Source of the DNA: Chloroflexota bacterium
Lineage (GTDB): Bacteria > Chloroflexota > Anaerolineae > JACRMK01
Length of the DNA: 8,301 nt
NCBI GenBank assembly: GCA_016200765.1
Contig: JACQEC010000139.1
Location: forward strand, 1 to 8,301
Direction: 5' to 3'
A program made the translations under genes and the position numbers. Positions 4,367-8,301 of this stretch are shown here, piece after piece. Below the pieces are notes generated by a model. The model was not told the DNA's origin. It did not search any database and saw nothing but the letters and a program-made list of their open reading frames with translations. The first letter of the stretch is position 1. Every line of letters begins with the position of its first letter.

Positions 4367-7300
4367 ATGCCCGACTTCGTTCACCTGCATTGTCATTCGG
4401 AATACTCTCTGCTCGACGGGCTGTGCCGCCTGAAGCCGCTGGTCAAACGGGCCAAAGACCTTTCTATGCCCGCGCTGGCGCTGACCGATCACGGCGTGCT
4501 GTTCGGGGCGATTGAGTTTTATCGCGCGGCCAAAGAAGCCGGGGTCAAGCCGATCATCGGCTGTGAGCTCTACGTTGCGCGCCGCGACATGCGCGATAAA
4601 GACCCCGAAGCCGACAAGAAATCGCATCACCTCGTCGTGCTGGCCGAGAACGAAACCGGCTATCGCAACCTCCTGCAGATCGCCAGCGCCGCCCAACTCG
4701 AAGGCTTCTACTACAAGCCGCGCGTAGATCACGCCTTTCTGGCGAGCCATGCCGAAGGCTTGATTGCCCTCTCGTCTTGCAAGTCGGGCGAGGTCATCCG
4801 CGCGGTGGAGGCCGGACTGGAAGAAGAGTCGCGCCGACTGGCGGCATGGCACAAAGAGGTCTTCGGCCCGCGCAACTACTTCATCGAATTACAGCATCGC
4901 GACGGCTTGCCGGAGATGGCGGCGGTCAACCGTGAGTTGTTGGAGATTGCGCGCGAGTTGGATGTGCCGGTGGTCGCCACCAACGACGTGCATTACATCG
5001 AGCCCACCGACGCCGCCACGCAGGAATTGTTGCTCGCCATTCAGACACAAACCCTGTTGAGCGACGCCAAGCGGATGCGGATGGAAGGCACAGACTACTA
5101 CCTGCGCACGCCCGACGAAATGGCGTCGCTCTTCAGCGGCCTGCCGCAAGCCTTGCAGAACACCCTGCTCATCGCCGAGCGCTGTAACTTGAACCTTGAC
5201 TCAAAAGGCTATCACCTGCCCGTCTTCGACGTGCCCGGCGGTGCCACCCCCGAAACCTACCTGCGCCAGCTGGCCGAAAGCGGGCTGTCACAGCGCTATG
5301 GTCTCATCACGCCGGAACTGCGGGCGCGGCTGGAGTATGAGTTGGGCGTCATCCACCAGATGGGCTTCGACACCTACTTCCTGATTGTATGGGACCTCGT
5401 GCGCTACGCCCGCGAGCGCGGCATCTGGTACAACATCCGCGGCTCGGCGGCGGCCAGCGTCGTCGCCTACACGCTGGGCATCACCGTGCTGGACCCCATC
5501 GCCAACGGCTTGATCTTCGAGCGCTTCCTCAACCCCGGCCGCGTGACCATGCCGGATATTGACATGGACTTCCCCGACGACCAGCGCGGCGGGATGATTG
5601 ACTACACCGTCAAGAAGTATGGCCGCGACCGCGTGGCGCAGATCATCACCTTTGGCACGCTGGGCGCTAAAGCCGCCATCCGCGACGTGGCCCGCGTGAC
5701 GGGCGTGGAGCTCAACGAAGCCGACCGGGTGGCGCGGCTGGTGCCCTTTGGCCCCAAAGTGCATCTGGCCGACTGCCTGACTGAGGGCGAGTTGGCCGGC
5801 GCTTACCAGAACGATGAGCGGGTGCGCGACCTGATTGACAAGGCGCTCAGCCTCGAAGGCGTGGCGCGCCACGCCTCGACGCACGCCGCCGGAGTGGTGA
5901 TTGCCGACCGCCCGCTGACGGAATACGTGCCGTTGCACCGCCCGACCAAAGAAAAAGATGCTGACGCGGGACTGGGCGTAGTCACGCAGTACGCGATGGA
6001 AGACCTCGAACACATCGGCCTGCTGAAGATGGACTTCCTCGGCCTCTCGACGCTGACGATCATGAAGCGCGCGGTGGACCTGATCGAGCAAACGCGCGGC
6101 GAGCGGATTGTGATCGAGCAGGCGCCGCTCGACGACTCGGCGATTTTTGAACTGCTCTCGTCGGGCAATGTGGAAGGCATCTTCCAGGTCGAAGGCGCGG
6201 GCATGAGGCGCGCGCTGACCAGCCTCCAGCCGACCGGCTTCGAGGACATCGTCGCGGTCATCTCGCTCTACCGCCCCGGCCCGATGCAGTTCATTGACAA
6301 GTTCATCGCGCGCAAACACGGCAAAGAGACCATCACCTATGTGCATCCCGCGCTCGAACCGATCCTGAAGGACACCTACGGCATTTTGATCTATCAGGAG
6401 CAGATTATCCAGATCATGACCGATCTGGCCGGCTATTCAGCCGCCGACGCCGATCTGGTGCGGCGCGCGGTCGGCAAGAAGAAGCAGGAAGAACTGCTCA
6501 AGCACCGCGAGGGGTTCATCAAAGGCGCCCAGGCAACCGCCAAGCTCCCGGCCGAGATCGCCGGGAAGGTCTTTGAAGAAATTGAGTACTTCGCCAATTA
6601 CGGCTTCAACAAGGCCCACGCGGCGGATTACGCCGTCATCACCTGCCAGACGGCGTGGCTGAAGGCGCGCTATCCGGTCGAGTATATGACCGCGCTGTTG
6701 AGCGTCTCGCGCGGCGACACCGGCAAGATCGCGTCCTATGTCGGCGAGTGCATTCGCCTCAAGATCGAGGTGCTCCCGCCGGAGATTAACCAGAGCGCGC
6801 TGGACTTCACGGTCGAGCCCCCGACTGGATCGGGGGCTAACCCCCGACTGGATCGGGGGCTGGCCCCCGACCTGGATCGGGGGCTGGCCCCCGACCTGGA
6901 TCGGGGGCTGGCCCCCGACCTGGATCGGGGGCTGTCGAAGGGTGCCGAAGGGGCGATTCGCTTTGCGCTGGGCGCGATCAAGAACGTCGGCGACGGCGTG
7001 GTTGCCACGCTTGTGGAGGAACGGGATGCTCATGGCCTGTTCGCGTCGCTCGAAGATTTTTGCGCGCGCGTGGACCTGCGGCAGGTGAACAAGCGCGCGC
7101 TGGAATGCCTGATTCGCAGTGGCGCGCTCGCGCCGTTCGGCCCGCGCGAGCAGCTGCTGGCCGTGATAGACCGCATGATGGACGCCTCCCAGCGCTCGCA
7201 TCAGGCGCAGTCGGTCGGCCAACTCGACATGTTTGGCGGCGCGCTGGCAACGGGCGGCCTCTCGTTCCACCCCCTGCCGCCGGTTGAGCCGAAGCCGCTC

Positions 7301-8029
7301 AAAGAGGTGCTCTCGTGGGAGAAGGAACTGCTCGGCATCTACGTCTCCGAGCACCCGCTCAAGCGCGTCATGCCCTATGTCGAAGCCCACGCCACCGCCA
7401 CCATCGGCCAGATTGAGCCGTCGCTGGCCGGGCAGATGATTGTCGTCGTCGGGATGATCACCAGCGTGCGCACCATCACCACCAAGAAGGGCGAGACGAT
7501 GGCCTTCGTGCTGTTAGAAGACCTGACCGGCATCACCGAAGTGACCGTCTTCCCGCGCCTGTATAAGAGTAGCCGCGAGTTGTGGGAAGCCGACAGCGCG
7601 GTCGTGCTGCGCGCGCGGGTTGAGGAGCGCGAAGGCAAGGCGAAGCTGCTGGCCGAGTCTGCCGAACGGCTGCCGCAGGAAGAAGAGCGCGAGGCCGCCG
7701 CGGTCGCCTCCACCGTAGCCGCCGCGCCGGTGCTCGTCTCGAACGGCAACAACCACTTCAAGCAGAAGAAGGCCCTGCGCCACCACCTCTACATCACCGT
7801 CCCGCGCACCGGCGACCACGCGCAAGATATCAGCCGCATCGGGCAGGTCTATGAATTGCTTCAGCGGCATCCGGGCGAGGACCACTTCAGCCTGTACACG
7901 GCCAACAGCCAGGGGCGCGTCCTGCTCGACTTTCCCAACGCGACCACCAAACACTCGGTGCAGTTACAGCAGAAGCTCGTGGAGTTGTTGGGGCCGGGCA
8001 CCATTGCGGTGCGCGCGGTGGAAGCGTAG
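4367..8029 (+). CDS. dnaE: DNA polymerase III alpha subunit (DnaE1 type)
   Basis: This is the catalytic subunit of the chromosomal replicase, 1220 residues. The N-terminal PHP domain (about 1-280) keeps the metal-ligand pattern lost in E. coli: HLHCH (6-10), D17, TDHG (40-43), GCE (65-67), HH (87-88), C138, H177 and NDVH (206-209). It may therefore retain 3'-5' exonuclease activity. The palm has PDIDMDF with Asp 397 and 399, and MDFLGL with Asp 556, matching the three catalytic aspartates. Helix-hairpin-helix residues lie near 900-925, an EKELLGIYVSEHPL motif near 984, and an OB-fold near 1022-1105. After an Ala/Glu-rich linker, residues 1135-1219 form an extra C-terminal domain starting RHHLYITVPRTGD. 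Residues 818-855 come from a tandem GC-rich repeat, where relatives have only a few residues between the ALDFTV and IRFALGAIKNVG strands. The start is set by the conserved FVHLHCHSEYSLLDG opening. Confidence 0.98.
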   Translation: MPDFVHLHCHSEYSLLDGLCRLKPLVKRAKDLSMPALALTDHGVLFGAIEFYRAAKEAGVKPIIGCELYVARRDMRDKDPEADKKSHHLVVLAENETGYRNLLQIASAAQLEGFYYKPRVDHAFLASHAEGLIALSSCKSGEVIRAVEAGLEEESRRLAAWHKEVFGPRNYFIELQHRDGLPEMAAVNRELLEIARELDVPVVATNDVHYIEPTDAATQELLLAIQTQTLLSDAKRMRMEGTDYYLRTPDEMASLFSGLPQALQNTLLIAERCNLNLDSKGYHLPVFDVPGGATPETYLRQLAESGLSQRYGLITPELRARLEYELGVIHQMGFDTYFLIVWDLVRYARERGIWYNIRGSAAASVVAYTLGITVLDPIANGLIFERFLNPGRVTMPDIDMDFPDDQRGGMIDYTVKKYGRDRVAQIITFGTLGAKAAIRDVARVTGVELNEADRVARLVPFGPKVHLADCLTEGELAGAYQNDERVRDLIDKALSLEGVARHASTHAAGVVIADRPLTEYVPLHRPTKEKDADAGLGVVTQYAMEDLEHIGLLKMDFLGLSTLTIMKRAVDLIEQTRGERIVIEQAPLDDSAIFELLSSGNVEGIFQVEGAGMRRALTSLQPTGFEDIVAVISLYRPGPMQFIDKFIARKHGKETITYVHPALEPILKDTYGILIYQEQIIQIMTDLAGYSAADADLVRRAVGKKKQEELLKHREGFIKGAQATAKLPAEIAGKVFEEIEYFANYGFNKAHAADYAVITCQTAWLKARYPVEYMTALLSVSRGDTGKIASYVGECIRLKIEVLPPEINQSALDFTVEPPTGSGANPRLDRGLAPDLDRGLAPDLDRGLAPDLDRGLSKGAEGAIRFALGAIKNVGDGVVATLVEERDAHGLFASLEDFCARVDLRQVNKRALECLIRSGALAPFGPREQLLAVIDRMMDASQRSHQAQSVGQLDMFGGALATGGLSFHPLPPVEPKPLKEVLSWEKELLGIYVSEHPLKRVMPYVEAHATATIGQIEPSLAGQMIVVVGMITSVRTITTKKGETMAFVLLEDLTGITEVTVFPRLYKSSRELWEADSAVVLRARVEEREGKAKLLAESAERLPQEEEREAAAVASTVAAAPVLVSNGNNHFKQKKALRHHLYITVPRTGDHAQDISRIGQVYELLQRHPGEDHFSLYTANSQGRVLLDFPNATTKHSVQLQQKLVELLGPGTIAVRAVEA
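6818..6945. repeat. Five tandem copies of the GC-rich palindromic element inside dnaE
   Basis: Units lie at 6818-6836, 6841-6859, 6864-6883, 6888-6907 and 6912-6931. The first two are CCCCCGACTGGATCGGGGG (19 bp) and the last three CCCCCGACCTGGATCGGGGG (20 bp), joined by CTAA or CTGG. Periods are 23, 23, 24 and 24 bp, so the first unit is read in a different frame (PPTGSG) from the rest (LDRGLAPD repeats). The array ends with CTGTCGAAGGGTGC (6932-6945), the tail also found beside the single copy in rfaE1. Each unit has a 7-bp GC stem, and neighbouring units can also pair through GGGGGC/GCCCCC. No stop or net frameshift results. Confidence 0.93.
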
Positions 8030-8101
8030 CGCCATGACCCGCGAAGGGTGAGCCGGTGAGCGTAAGACAGTGTTTCTTAAAAGGTCGGGTAAGCTTGGGG
8101 A

Positions 8102-8236
8102 ATGATCAAATTCACCGAAACCTACCCAACCGATTTGAAGTATAGCGAATGGCAGCTGATTGAACAATGCTTTCCCGTTAGAGTGCTATTTCTTACAGGG
8201 GAATGGCACTTTGTTTGCGCCCAGATTTGTAACTAA
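8102..8236 (+). pseudogene. 5' remnant of an IS5-type transposase (DUF4096 N-terminus)
   Basis: The frame from ATG 8102 begins MIKFTETYPTDLKYSEWQLI and goes on EQCFP. This matches the start of IS5-family transposases with a DUF4096 domain (consensus like YPSDLTD.QW.LIE.LLP). After the proline at residue 25 (base about 8176) the similarity stops: the expected basic, Gly/Arg-rich stretch and the catalytic domain are absent, and the frame ends at 44 residues. The local DNA is lower in GC than dnaE. It is a truncated remnant, broken by deletion or by another insertion. The element's left end presumably lies between 8030 and 8101, but I cannot identify its terminal repeat without the other end. 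Confidence 0.72.
8183..8217 (+). terminator. Weak candidate terminator hairpin downstream of dnaE
   Basis: Arms 8183-8193 and 8199-8209 pair over 11 positions, including three G-U pairs, around a 5-nt loop. They are followed by a T-rich run (TTTGTTT, 8211-8217). The stem is only moderately GC-rich and the T-run is interrupted. It could end transcripts coming from dnaE, about 150 bp after the stop codon, or be chance structure next to the broken transposase. Confidence 0.25.
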
Positions 8237-8301
8237 TAGACGCTTAACATCTACATAGTCGTCCTCTAAATCGAGTTATCTATGAATGGACAATACGACC
8301 A
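8237..8301. other. Lower-GC flank with no identifiable gene
   Basis: These 65 bases after the transposase remnant are AT-richer than dnaE. An ATG at 8282 opens a frame that continues to the window edge (MNGQYD...), but only six codons are visible and no ribosome binding site precedes it. I cannot tell whether it is a gene start or more remnant DNA. Confidence 0.3.

Noticed and set aside
4277..4852. Minus-strand open frame of 191 codons across the dnaE start
   Set aside because: It is antisense to the conserved PHP domain and the dnaE promoter, with no family resemblance; it is a shadow frame.
5288..6346. Minus-strand open frame of 352 codons antisense to dnaE
   Set aside because: It lies wholly within conserved dnaE catalytic sequence, is His/Val/Gly-rich, and has no ribosome binding site or recognisable domain.
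6818..6931. Possible CRISPR array or tandem minisatellite unrelated to coding
   Set aside because: The repeats abut with only 4-base joints, there are no unique spacers, and the array is read through in frame by dnaE.
8043..8049. A CGAAGGGTG-like match after dnaE, similar to the tail of the palindromic element
   Set aside because: Only nine bases match and no GC-rich palindrome accompanies it, so chance is sufficient.
8046..8060. Tandem GGTGAGC-like octamers after dnaE
   Set aside because: Only two imperfect copies are present, below what can be told from chance in GC-rich DNA.
8061..8077. Short inverted repeat TAAGA/TCTTA as a dnaE terminator
   Set aside because: A 5-bp AT-rich stem with a 7-nt loop and no following T-run is too weak.

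Overview
This is an 8.3 kb stretch of GC-rich bacterial chromosome. It has a five-gene minus-strand block for envelope and glycan functions, and a divergent plus-strand gene for the replicative DNA polymerase. Most starts lack a Shine-Dalgarno site. The DnaE form (intact PHP metal site plus a C-terminal extension) and a small tail-anchored protein with a Y-x-H-V-x-x-D-L-R-R-I motif suggest Chloroflexota, perhaps Anaerolineae. That assignment is inference from family resemblance, not a search result.

Minus strand, in transcription order: rfaE1 (heptose-7-phosphate kinase) and rfaE2 (heptose-1-phosphate adenylyltransferase) overlap by ATGA and catalyse two steps of ADP-heptose synthesis. Next comes murJ (lipid II flippase). 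A 98-residue tail-anchored protein follows, with its own promoter, a 5'-terminal hairpin and a strong ribosome binding site. Last is a DUF92-family membrane protein cut by the left edge. Plus strand: dnaE (1220 residues) fills 4367-8029. It is followed by about 270 bp of lower-GC DNA holding the 5' remnant of an IS5-type transposase.

The least ordinary content is repeat structure. (1) A GC-rich palindrome of 19-20 bp, followed by a 14-base tail, sits in frame inside two unrelated genes: once in rfaE1 and as five tandem copies in dnaE. It adds about 13 and 38 residues at loop positions. (2) AT-rich inverted repeats of one sequence family lie on both sides of the rfaE1-rfaE2 pair. (3) The rfaE1/dnaE divergent region is bracketed by a perfect 12-bp inverted repeat, with one arm beside each predicted promoter in the same orientation relative to that promoter.

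Functionally, rfaE1, rfaE2 and murJ fit cell-surface glycan and peptidoglycan precursor supply, and dnaE is housekeeping replication. I see no complete mobile element, CRISPR array, tRNA or rRNA. The in-gene palindromic element is the best candidate for something undescribed.
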